Shown: one piece after another, positions 51,270 to 60,250 of the stretch
Numbering within the stretch: the first letter of the stretch is position 1
Layout: every line of letters begins with the position of its first letter
Origin: Chionis minor
Taxonomy: Eukaryota; Chordata; Aves; Charadriiformes; Chionididae
NCBI GenBank assembly: GCA_013398295.1
Contig: VZSF01006828.1
Span: 363,744 to 427,743, forward strand
DNA: 64,000 nt
Reading direction: 5' to 3'
Translations under genes and position numbers: made by a program
Notes under the pieces: generated by a model
What the model was told of the DNA's origin: nothing
Databases searched by the model: none
Seen by the model: only the letters and a program-made list of their open reading frames with translations

Positions 51270-51626
51270 TTTTGTTGCTTGGATAAGCATCTTCTGGGAA
51301 CTTTGTATCTATGGTATATAATCATAGAATTTTATATTTTCATATAAAGCTAATTTTTTTCTAGTTTCACCTCCTTCCTAGTTCTGTGGTGGCTATGTGA
51401 ATACATACCTTCTGTGTATCGAGGTAGTGAGACACCATCATCACACTCCAAAAAAAGATTTCCACACATGTCATTTCTTTGGGGCAGTGATTGTGAAAGT
51501 TGGATTTTTATTTTTTTTTTGATTCCATTGTCAGTGTGTGCAATAGGAATTAGACTTAGCCAGTCACTGGATACGTTTGTCTCATTGATCCATTCAGAAN
51601 AATTCATCCATCTCTCCCGGTGATTT

Positions 51627-51644
51627 AAAAAAAAAAAAAAAAAA
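51627..51644. repeat. A18 homopolymer in the 3'UTR
   Basis: Eighteen A residues between AATTCATCCATCTCTCCCGG and TGTGGCG. It could act as an internal oligo-dT priming site in cDNA data. Confidence 0.95.
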
Positions 51645-51649
51645 TGTGG

Positions 51650-51740
51650 CGTTTGGTTTGGGGAGAGGGTGGGAGGGAGTATTTTGAGGGAGATTTTTTT
51701 GTTCGTTTTGGTTTGGTTTTTTGTTTGGGGGTTTTTTGTA
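51650..51740. repeat. G/T-rich low-complexity tract
   Basis: This tract consists largely of G and T (GGTTTGGGGAGAGGGTGGGAGGGAG, in parts; then GGTTTGGTTTTTTGTTTGGGG), lying 90-180 bases before the distal poly(A) signal. Confidence 0.8.
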
Positions 51741-51832
51741 ACTTGAAGAATCTTCTTTTTGTTATGTTAAAACTATATCAAATCATTCTATTATAGTGTT
51801 ATTTAATATGTAAATTGTATTGCTATACATAA

Positions 51833-51838
51833 AATAAA
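51833..51838 (+). terminator. PTPRG: likely distal poly(A) signal of PTPRG
   Basis: AATAAA followed by GTATGGTTTTTGATGTATTT, a good GU/U-rich downstream element. Base composition changes from AT-rich to GC-rich soon after it, which supports a gene end near 51855. Confidence 0.75.
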
Positions 51839-52429
51839 GTATGGTTTTTGATGTATTTACAGACTTCTTCCTTATTTGCATCAAATACGCATGCAGAACA
51901 GATGCACGAGTCGGTATTGCAGTGTCCCAGGCGTGCAGGAAGAGTGATGAGATCCAAGGCCTGCTTTAATTAGATCTCAAATCTCCAAGCAGTGCTCGGC
52001 TGGGAGCTGTCTCTCAGTCACTTGGGAGCGGAGATCACCGTTCCTCTCTTGGTTGTCCCCGACTATTAGAGAGCTGCCAGTAACCCCCTTCCTGCTCCAC
52101 CACTGGACTGTTGTGACCCATCCAAATCCCTCCAGGACCCGAAGGGGGACTCTCTGCATTCGGAGTGGGACCTCAGAGCCTGGGCTCCATTGCCAGCTCC
52201 TTCAGGTGTGCCCTTCCTTCGGGCTGGCCCTGCTCTATCGGCAGATGTCTGCCTGGAGGAACAGGACTTCCAGCAAACCGCTCTCGCCCGATTCATCGGG
52301 AGACCCTGCATCCACTCGCCGCTCAACTAACCCCGGAGCGGTGGTGGAAAAAGCAGACGTACCCATCCCCACCTCAGGCAGACCGGGAGGGAGGGACAGG
52401 CGTTCCAAACCCTGGAGATACAGCAGCAA

Positions 52430-53260
52430 ACATTCCCCGTGGAGCACGTTAGTAACCGTACCTCCCCGCTGCACCCAAGCCAGGCGCTGCCACTGGAACG
52501 GCCCCGCGTTAGACCAGCGACGCTCCGCGTTCCGCAGCGACGCCTGGGCAGCTCCGCACGCCGCCTGCCGTGCCGATTCCGCGCTGAGCCCATGTGTTGC
52601 TTTCTCTGTTGTTCTGGTGGGAAAACTGCTCGGGTTTGCGGATCCGCTCCGGTTCGGATCTGCTGTGGGGGCCGGAGCCTTCCCAAGCGCGGCAGCGCGC
52701 AGCCTCCCCGGTGGTACTGCGGCGATGCTTCCATCACCGCCCCGCGCGGGGACAAACATCAATAACTGAAATCGCTTGTTGACGTGAAATTGCTGGTTCA
52801 AATCAACACACTAGACGTCCACCTTCTTTTGTGTTGCTGCTTTCTCACCTGTAAGGTCTGCGTTCTGCCCAACTGGGAGAAAGAGGGAGCTTGGGACAGC
52901 AGCTGGGGACCGCGCTCCGCGTGACCCCGCAGCGGTAGCAGCACAGCCCGCTGATGCCCGCAACGCCCTGGCTTCGTAGCGTGCTTCCTCCAGCCCTCCT
53001 TCCAGGGCACCGCCTCCCGTTGCATCCCAGTAACAGCCCAGCACTATCCCGCAGGCATGCTCCACCTGCCTGGCTGCTCCGGGATCCAACGTGGGAGGGC
53101 AGGGAGCTGCTTTCCCGCCTGCAGGGTCTGCCCTGGGGGATGCTGCAGCAGCAAGAAAAGCCCGGTGCCCTCTGCACGGCAGCTGGGGCTGGAGCTGGGC
53201 ACCTCTGCCCAGCCTGGCTGCCGTATCTCCATGGAGAAGCCACGCACAGGTAGGTGGGCG
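52430..53260. promoter_or_regulatory. CpG island downstream of PTPRG
   Basis: The stretch is very rich in CpG; by eye there are roughly 35-40 CpG dinucleotides in the 320 bases 52441-52760 alone, with GCGCGCAG- and CCGCGTTCCGC-like runs. The surrounding DNA is CpG-poor. CpG islands in vertebrates usually mark promoters. Long overlapping open frames on both strands (for example 52053-52769 on + and 52235-52801 on -) are what high GC content produces by chance, and none looks like a known protein. The island ends about 50 bases before a CR1 fragment and contains the donor at 53249/53250 described for the predicted gene. Confidence 0.75.
53231..53249 (+). CDS. predicted first coding exon of an unrecognised small gene
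   Basis: ATG GAG AAG CCA CGC ACA G precedes a consensus donor (CAG|GTAGGTGGG) at the edge of the CpG island. The exon end leaves one base (G) of a codon, which is the phase required by the acceptor at 58380/58381, giving MEKPRT-D-DPWFY. The frame is open further upstream to an ATG at 53057, so a longer N-terminus (64 residues instead of 6 before the junction) is possible. ATG 53231 has G at +4 but a weak -3 base. This is inferred from the sequence pattern only. Confidence 0.3.
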
Positions 53261-56200
53261 CATAGCGCTTCATAACAACAGCATGAGAAAGCTGCCTAAA
53301 TACCACCTCATAGAATCACGGAATGGTTTGGGTTGGAAGGGACCTTTGAAGACCATCTAGTCCAACCTCCCCTGCCATGAGCAGGGACATCTTCAACTAG
53401 ATCAGGTCACCCAGAGCCCCGTCCAGCCTGGCCTGGAATGTTTCCAGGGATGAGGCATCTACCACCTCCCTGGGCAGCCTGTCCCAGTGTTTCACCACCC
53501 TTGGTGTAAAAAATCTCTTCCTTATCTAGTCTAAATCTTCCTTCTTTTAGTTTAAAACCATTACCGCTTGTCTGGGAAGTGCCTGAAAGATGGAGCTGAG
53601 GGCAAGCTGAAGAGGAGTCACCACCACTTGCTGCAAGAGAAAGACAAACGCAGGCCTGGCAGGTCTAACCCGGGGCCGGGTAAGGAAACCCTCCCGTCCT
53701 GCTCACTACAGGTTTAAAACTCTATCTTGAAGGGAGGGAGAACCACCCAGGAAAAACACCTGGAACCGCACTGAAGACAGACAAAAGGTGAGCGGCGGAA
53801 ATGGTCGGGGGTCTGGAAATCCTCTGAGCAAGGACAGGATGAATTGGGATATTGGGATGCCGCCTAGTGAAATGCTGGATGGGGTGACCTGGGAGAGACA
53901 GGGGTGCAGGAGAGGCAGTGGAGCCTGTCTCCTGGTGTGTAAAACACCTCTCCTGAAGGAAGGGTGAAATCTCCTGACATCTTTGGTAGATATGGCAAGA
54001 CAAAGAGCTTGAACAGCCACATGGAAGGTAGGAGTTGGGCAGTGGGGACGTTCCCTGGGACGGTGATACAGCAAAGGTTTGTCTGTAGCAACTACAGACA
54101 TCAGGACACCCTAAGGCAGCCCCTTAAATGAAAAAAAGCACCTTTTCATTAGATAGCAGCAGCTCTGAGGTGGGGTCCCCACACTGCTGCTGAGCGGTCA
54201 TCACCTGCACGTACAGCTTGGGGGCAGAGCTCGCTGCGGGGTATGGGGGGCTGCTCTCTAACTTGCCCCCGCCTTGAGTCGAGCCCAGCATCAGCCCTCT
54301 AGACCACAGACCTCCTCGCTGTCCTGGCACCAGAGTGTTTGGGTCCCTGGCCATCCCGAGCCACCTCGGTGAGCAACAAAGGCAGGAGCAGAGTGGAGGA
54401 CAGGAGAAAAGGCAAAGCCTTGTAGGAAGTGCTTGGATTCCATGCTTGTGCTGGGGAAGGAGCCTGGCTGAGACCTAGATCCAGTGGAAACGTGTAGCAA
54501 GTAGTTCGTTAACACTTTGGCAACAAAGGTATGATTTACCAGCACTTCCCACTCCTAACAATACACCTGAATTAATTGGAAGTATCAGGAGATCCCAACT
54601 CCTGTAATAAATAGCTAATGAGTTTAGCCTTTAAGGCTTCCAGAGCCTGCTAGCAGTCATGCTAAGCAGGCACAAATAATAGCAGCATTTTTATTAAATG
54701 GATTCAAATGCCAGAAGGAGTACTTTCAAGACCTTTTGCAACATAAAAATAATTTTGATCAATAGTTTGGTCCCAGACCTATTACTTAGCCACTTCAAGC
54801 TCCATGAAGTGCTTCATGCACTGGCGTGTCACCCCCACCTGCTGGCAGCTGCCTCATTGATCACTTGTGGATTCCGCTTCGCTTTGCTGCCAATCAATGT
54901 TTTTGATGTCTTTCTGACTTTGTAATGCTTTAAGAAGCAACACTTCACAAAGCAATCTTTCCTGACACTGTGTTCAATTAATCTGACAGTCACTGGGCTC
55001 ACTTTTCTTTTCTAAAGTTGTTATCTTCCTTATGTCTTGAAATCCTTGTTTAGGAGTTGACGCCTCCTTTGCTGGTGTTTTATGTTATGTTTCTGGATTT
55101 TGAAAAGATTCTGCATTTCAGTTCCATGTCTCTTATGGGAGCAGTTTCCAACATTTCATATTTCACTGCCTCTGTGTCCGTGAGCCATGCTTTCGGTATG
55201 GCTCATAATTTCTGTCACTCCCAAATTCAAAGAGTGTTGGTCGTGTGTCCTATATCACAGGATATTCTTGCACAATATCTAATCATAAATACTTTGTTCC
55301 TATATCTAGGGAGCTGCTGAAAGAGAGAATTTCTAAGTCAACATCAGAAGAAAGCCAGAAGGTATGTGTGTTTTGTCTTGGAAGGATAGTGTTATTGGCT
55401 GGAAGCCCGAGGCTTGATAGAAGGGAATGTGGCACAACCCTCCACCAGCTGTTTTGCTGGGTTTTTATGATCTAAAATGATGCCCCATCTGAGAGATGAG
55501 GGCCAGCAGGCTCTGATTGCACAGGCTTCTATGTAATATAGATATTTTTCTGAACTGTTTAGAGCCTATGGGTCCCAGCTTTCCCTGGGTCCGTCAGGGG
55601 ATGATGCCAGCAGCCAGGAGTGAACAGAACACTACAGCTTTTCCTACACGTGGATCTGACCCAGTGTGGGTTTGAGAGAGCTGATGGCTACTTTTGGTAC
55701 CACTCCATACAGGACATTGATGCTCTGGTCATTGGTACCAGGTGCACACAGACGGTCACATGCAGCCTCGTTAGCCAGTGTCATACTAGCCTTCACGAGC
55801 CAGACCTGGGGAATGAGACAACACGAAAAAATATTTTCACATCCTAATAAAGAAACCGTGGCTTCTCAGCCGCACATCACACAGACCCACAGTCCCTCCC
55901 TACCGCATCCATTGCCCAACTGCCTGCCACATCGCCGTGTGCCACTACAGAGCGTGTGACAGCTCCAGCAACTATGTGGGTGGAAACAGCAGGAACATCT
56001 GACCAGCCCATTTTTCTATCGATTTGCACTAACTTCACACTGGATAATCAGTAGGCTGCGTGCGGGGCACAGATGAAGGCGTGACAGTCTCCTAGAGAAG
56101 AAACCAGCATGCCCCAGTCAGTTATTTTGGTCAGTGTGTTCTCATCCTTTGGTTGAGGTGCTTCCCTCACACAAACCTTTAGTGAGGCAGGAAATACTGG

Positions 56201-58380
56201 TGATGATGACATTTGCCATGAATTTTGTAAAATGAGACTTAAGGGTGGGAGAACTCTATTTCAATTAATATCCGTTTGGGACACAGCACAGCAAGTTCTG
56301 TAGGTCAGCACCAGAGCTCCAAGGCGCTGCAGGTCCCTTCTTTCTGTGAGAGGGGAAGACTGCAATACTCTTTAGTTCCTTGCTGAGAGGGAAAAATGGG
56401 GGGAGAGCTGACCAGCTTGATTGCAAGATAAAATGAGATCTTTAGTGGTCTCTCAGCTAATGCATGGGAGGAAAATTATGATCCTTTAAAGAAAGCCTGG
56501 CTGTTTTCTCTCTGCAAAGAGGTTGCTATGTGGTGCACAAGAGGGATGGGATGGGGGTGTCCTGCATGTACTAGATAAATGAGCAATTTTCTGTAACAAG
56601 GTTCTTATCAGGTTTCATCAGCAGATGACCAAGAAGAATAGAAACCCATAGATAAACAATAAATTGAGGCCTTCATTACATGCAGCCTGATGGGACCATC
56701 AGCACCACACAGCTTCACCCTCCAGGAATTTTTCCTAACAGGCTCAAATCATTATCTTTAACGGTACTGGCTCAGTGTCAGAACTGCTGGACAAACTCTG
56801 AGTCCAATCATCAGATGAACATTCTGGAACTAAGCTGTAGTTTATATTTAAAAGATCATTTAATGTCATTTAAATTAAATATAATTTCATTCCTGACATT
56901 GTGAATTGGCATTTGTAGAGAACATCAGGTTGCAGAATCTGGCGTGTTCAAATGCCATGGGTGTGCCTGTGAGCAAAACAAACCGTTGGCTATTGCAGCT
57001 GGAATACAGCAAGCTGTATAAAAATAGGCGACACAGAATAAAAGGATTAAGCTATTTAACACTTTATTTAGCTAGGTATAGAAACTGTTTCGCAACTAGC
57101 AAAGAACATCCTTAGTTTTGCTTAATACCAGCCTTCAAGCTGAAAAACACCATTAGTGGAGGTGGGATGGGGGTCATAAAAACTCTTAAAAGTTCAGTAA
57201 CTTAGGTTATGAAAAGCTTTGCTTTCTGAATTTTAGTGCTTTAAATAAGCTTCCTTATTACTTAAATCCAATTTTCTAGATAGCCTCTTACTTTGAGCCT
57301 GTTAGACATATGTTACGCCTTTGCCTGAGTGTCTCCTAGTGACCTGTAAATTGACTGCAGCTTGTGAAATTGGCCGTAAGTAAATCTTTGCTCTTTTTTT
57401 TTTCCTTCCTATTTTCTTTTCTTTTTCTGAAATAAAAAGGATGCACGTGGCTTGTCTACTGTCAGGTTATAGATCCTGTATGCACTTCAGAAATGCTATT
57501 GACCTCCTAGCAATGGTGTAGCTCCTGAAATCTGTAGCAGTAGGCTATTATATTATGAAGGTTGGATGACTGCATTTGCTGATAATGCCAGCGTGTAACA
57601 AAAAACTTAAATTCTTCTCAATCTTTGTTCTTTGTCATCACAAGTACATTTGCAATAGGCAAGGTTTCATTCATCTAATAGGTTTACACATCTCACAGTA
57701 ATCTACTGTGGAATATATTTGGAAAGAATGAGATGTAAACCAAACATACCTAATTGGTTTCATGCAGGGTATCAGTTTAAAGAGTTTTGCAACATTTGTT
57801 TATCTTATTATTTGTGTTTACATGTTTTAAAAAAGATTCTGTATCTTTCTTGCGGCATAACAACTCCACAATCACAGAGTGCCAGCTCTCGTGTCATTAT
57901 GTCTCCATAACATTCACTTAGTGAACTGGGAGAAATTTTATGACTGTGTAGGAAGAACATCTGATTCAAAGTAGCCTGGTCAGATGAGCAGAGGCCACAG
58001 TTTTCTCTATCTGCCAAAAATTTTCCTCCTGATTCCCCAGCTTGAGTCATGGGCGCCTGATCAACCAGAGCTCAGCACCTTCCAGTCCCCAGCAAAGACC
58101 AATGACTGGTCTCTGACTCATCATCTTTAATAGTTTCTGAAACACATTGTTGTGCTGGTATCCACAGGAATCAGGAAGATTAAGTATGTAACTGCCAAAA
58201 AAATATATTAAGCTGGAGTTTGTCACATAAAAGGTATGACAAAAAGTTCCAAAATGACAAGTGAAAAGGACATGGTGATTTAATATAAATAGCATAAAGT
58301 TACTCAAATTATACCAAAGTTCGCAAGTAAGGGGGGTGTGTGTCCACCGGCCCCACTTTTTATGCCCTTATTTCTTTCAG
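53250..58380 (+). other. predicted intron or intergenic stretch, 5.1 kb
   Basis: This holds the CR1 fragment at 53309-53573 and otherwise unique sequence. A possible 52-bp exon-like segment at 55310-55361 lies between a fair acceptor and a GTATGT donor, but it cannot be read through in the frame of the predicted gene. No other gene is recognised. Confidence 0.5.
53309..53573 (-). mobile_element. CR1 LINE 3' fragment, antisense
   Basis: The + strand reads TAGAATCACGGAATGGTTTG, GGTTGGAAGGGACCTTTGAA, then CCATGAGCAGGGACATCTTC, TTTCCAGGGATGAGGCATCT and AAAACCATTACCGCTTGTC. This is the reverse complement of the 3' end of avian CR1, the dominant bird retrotransposon, so the element points to the minus strand with its 3' end at 53309. 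It is 5'-truncated, as CR1 copies usually are, and mildly diverged, hence much younger than the relic at 23900-25200. Confidence 0.93.
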
Positions 58381-58667
58381 ATGATCCCTGGTTTTATGCT
58401 CCTGCCACTGCATGTAACTGGGAGGAAGATCATGTTCCACAACATGGTACAGCTAATTTTGCAAATGATCACAAGGTCACAGACACACAGCACAAAATGC
58501 TTACCCAGTCCAATGCCCTCCTGGTGGTTTCCAGTTTGTTCCAAAAACTCTTTGGGGGAAGCTTTATCCCCCCAGACTTTACATCAGATGAGGAAAGGCC
58601 ATTCTCTCACAACTGGCATAAAACCCACCACTTTGAGCACTTTGACCAGATACTTGCTACTAACTAA
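58381..58667 (+). CDS. predicted terminal coding exon of an unrecognised gene
   Basis: After a good acceptor (cccttatttctttcag) a frame of 95 codons runs to TAA at 58665-58667: (D)DPWFYAPATACNWEEDHVPQ, HGTANFANDHKVTDTQHKML, TQSNALLVVSSLFQKLFGGS, FIPPDFTSDEERPFSHNWHK, THHFEHFDQILATN. The composition (Trp, Phe, His, Asp, Asn rich, no low complexity) looks like real protein. There is no membrane span or signal peptide; about half is acidic and aromatic, with one hydrophobic helix-like stretch (NALLVVSSLFQKLFG). I do not recognise the family. A second frame from 58336 is also open to 58695 but looks like a shadow. An AATAAA follows at 59225. In mammals, from memory, C3orf14 lies downstream of PTPRG, but this peptide does not resemble what I recall of it. 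Confidence 0.5.
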
Positions 58668-59250
58668 TCACAGCCTCAGTAATGAGCAGCGCTGAGCAGG
58701 GCTGGTGTCTTCCTGAGCACGCAGCCACCCCTGCCCAAATTTTCTGCCTCTTTTCTTCCTCAGAACATACGGTGGTCCCTTTCCAAAATAGAAAGCAAAG
58801 TCCCATTATGTTATTTCCTTCTTACAAAGTCCAAAAAAGCATGTCCCAAAAAGGCAATATTAACTTTGGCAATTGGATTCCTTGCCTTTGGAGCTCTCAT
58901 TCCACATTCTGCCCGCACTTATAGAGACTTCAATCTTTATTGATTTTTCCTACGCCACCTCTCAGCATCCTTCCTAGGCAGCATGATGCATTAACTTTCC
59001 ATATAATGAATATTCCCATTTGGTTCTGTACTGTGAAATACACCCATCTCTGAATGAGATTTCAACGCTCTGCATATCTGATTTTCAGCTGCATGCCATA
59101 GCCCTTATTTTTCATAGGCTGAGAACACCAAAAGAGCCCTCTAGACCCAGAGGTCTTGCTTTTAACACAATCACTGTTGTATTGGGGGAGGGGAGAGACT
59201 TTATTATTTTTTTAGACTAGTTCCAATAAAGTTATTAAAGCTATTTTCCA
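58668..59250 (+). other. predicted 3'UTR of the unrecognised gene
   Basis: Sequence between the TAA at 58667 and the AATAAA at 59225, without further convincing frames. It is assigned as a 3'UTR only if the exon before it is real. Confidence 0.35.
59225..59230 (+). terminator. candidate poly(A) signal of the predicted gene
   Basis: AATAAA in TTCCAATAAAGTTATTAAAG, a context often seen at genuine gene ends, 558 bases after the predicted stop codon. Confidence 0.4.
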
Positions 59251-59666
59251 CCTTGCAAGAAAGCTACCTGATGATGATATTGTTCCTGCCTTTTAAAATA
59301 ATTTTATTTCAATATGGTGCATTTGCAGTCATCATAATCCTATTGTTGCATGTTATTCCCAGCATAATGACTGAAAATGCTATTGCTTGGGGGAAGGGGT
59401 TTGTTCTGGTTTTTGTGGGTTTGGGTTTTTTTCTCTTTAATTTTTTCCACTGCCGTAATACCAGAAGATAAGCCAATTTATTCACTAAAATCCTTCCTAT
59501 CCATTCCTTTGTTGACTTCAGTTTCCGGTGAAGGATACAAGGTGCTTTTGCAAAGCAATATGAAGGAAGTCCTACAGTTATTCCGCTAAAGGTGGGCTGT
59601 ATCCACACAGATAAGTGTCTGTCACAGCTAGCATCCTTGCAGTTCAGCTTCTCATTGGAGATGAGA

Positions 59667-59688
59667 ATATATATATATATATATATAT
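59667..59688. repeat. (AT)11 microsatellite
   Basis: Eleven perfect AT units, likely polymorphic. Confidence 0.97.
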
Positions 59689-60230
59689 CACTGTAAAGCT
59701 ATATAGTCAGCTCCTCCATGCTGGGTTTGGAAAATGGTGGCATTAAATCCATATCTTTTTGAAGGTGGCATCTCTACAGCACAGGGGACATCGGTAGTCT
59801 TCCTGAACTGAATGGCAGGAGAGCTCCAAATAAAAGAATTCCAGATATTTTTACTCTTAACTTCTTGCTGGATTTTAAAAATTCATATTCAACTTGTGTA
59901 AAACAGGATGACTATTGGTTTCACACCATGCCATTAACTATTACAGCTTACGCTATAGCACAAAAGCACTATTTTGAGTCCCAGACTTGAGGCAATTTAG
60001 AAGGTAATGAGCTTCAGGAGAGCTGAATTTTAGCCTTCCTGCAATTACCATTTTTGTGTTAAGCACACAAACCTACAAAGTCTTTCTCGGATATCCACGT
60101 GAACCTGAGATTACAGGTGGGTACAAGGTACTTACTGACCAGGTTGGCACAGAAAGCCATTGTCCCGCTTAGATACCCAGCTCTCCACCTACAGTGAGGG
60201 CATACGATTGATGGATATGGAATAGTTGTT

Positions 60231-60250
60231 GCAGGGGGATGCAGGGGGAT
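60231..60250. repeat. exact 10-bp tandem duplication
   Basis: GCAGGGGGAT occurs twice in direct succession. Confidence 0.95.

Larger units (their letters stand above)
1..51855 (+). other. PTPRG: PTPRG gene, 3' half (transcript span in window)
   Basis: This is the 3' half of the gene for receptor-type tyrosine phosphatase gamma, a single-pass plasma-membrane receptor that removes phosphate from tyrosines. Sixteen coding exons join in frame into 653 codons: juxtamembrane segment, phosphatase domains D1 and D2, and C-terminal tail. The paralogue PTPRZ1 was considered. The linker and tail ([36 protein letters not shown]) match my recollection of vertebrate gamma and not zeta. From family knowledge, the missing N-terminal part carries a carbonic-anhydrase-like domain, a fibronectin III domain and the membrane span. 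Every exon border is GT/AG and every phase agrees. The 5' end lies outside the window; the 3' end is taken from the AATAAA at 51833. Confidence 0.97.
46630..51855 (+). other. PTPRG: PTPRG 3' untranslated region
   Basis: About 5.2 kb of AT-rich sequence without introns or convincing frames runs from the stop codon to the AATAAA at 51833. It includes AUUUA-rich patches (for example 46759-46770), one Pumilio-type site, an A18 run at 51627-51644, an undetermined base at 51600 and a G/T-rich tract at 51650-51740. The extent is inferred from the last good polyadenylation signal; a shorter form could end near 47750. Confidence 0.8.

Noticed and set aside
51325..51340. ATCATAGAATTTTATA as another CR1 3' end
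   Set aside because: Only the short ATCATAGAAT string agrees; the GGTTTGGGTTGGAAGGGACC block that must follow is absent.
52053..52801. Long overlapping open frames (238 aa on +, 188 aa and 142 aa on -) in the CpG island
   Set aside because: Stop codons are rare in any frame of GC-rich DNA. The products are Arg/Pro/Ser/Ala-rich with no domain, and frames on both strands are equally open.
52235..53306. A gene on the minus strand starting in the CpG island and running toward PTPRG
   Set aside because: No recognisable exon with splice sites was found on the minus strand; only GC-driven frames.
55310..55361. Exon-like 52-bp segment (G-ELLKERISKSTSEESQK) between a fair acceptor and a GTATGT donor
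   Set aside because: Its only open frame enters at phase 2 and leaves at phase 0. It cannot connect the 53249 donor (phase 1) to the 58381 acceptor (needs phase 1), and reading it from 53249 gives an early TGA. Kept only as a note; it might be a noncoding alternative exon.
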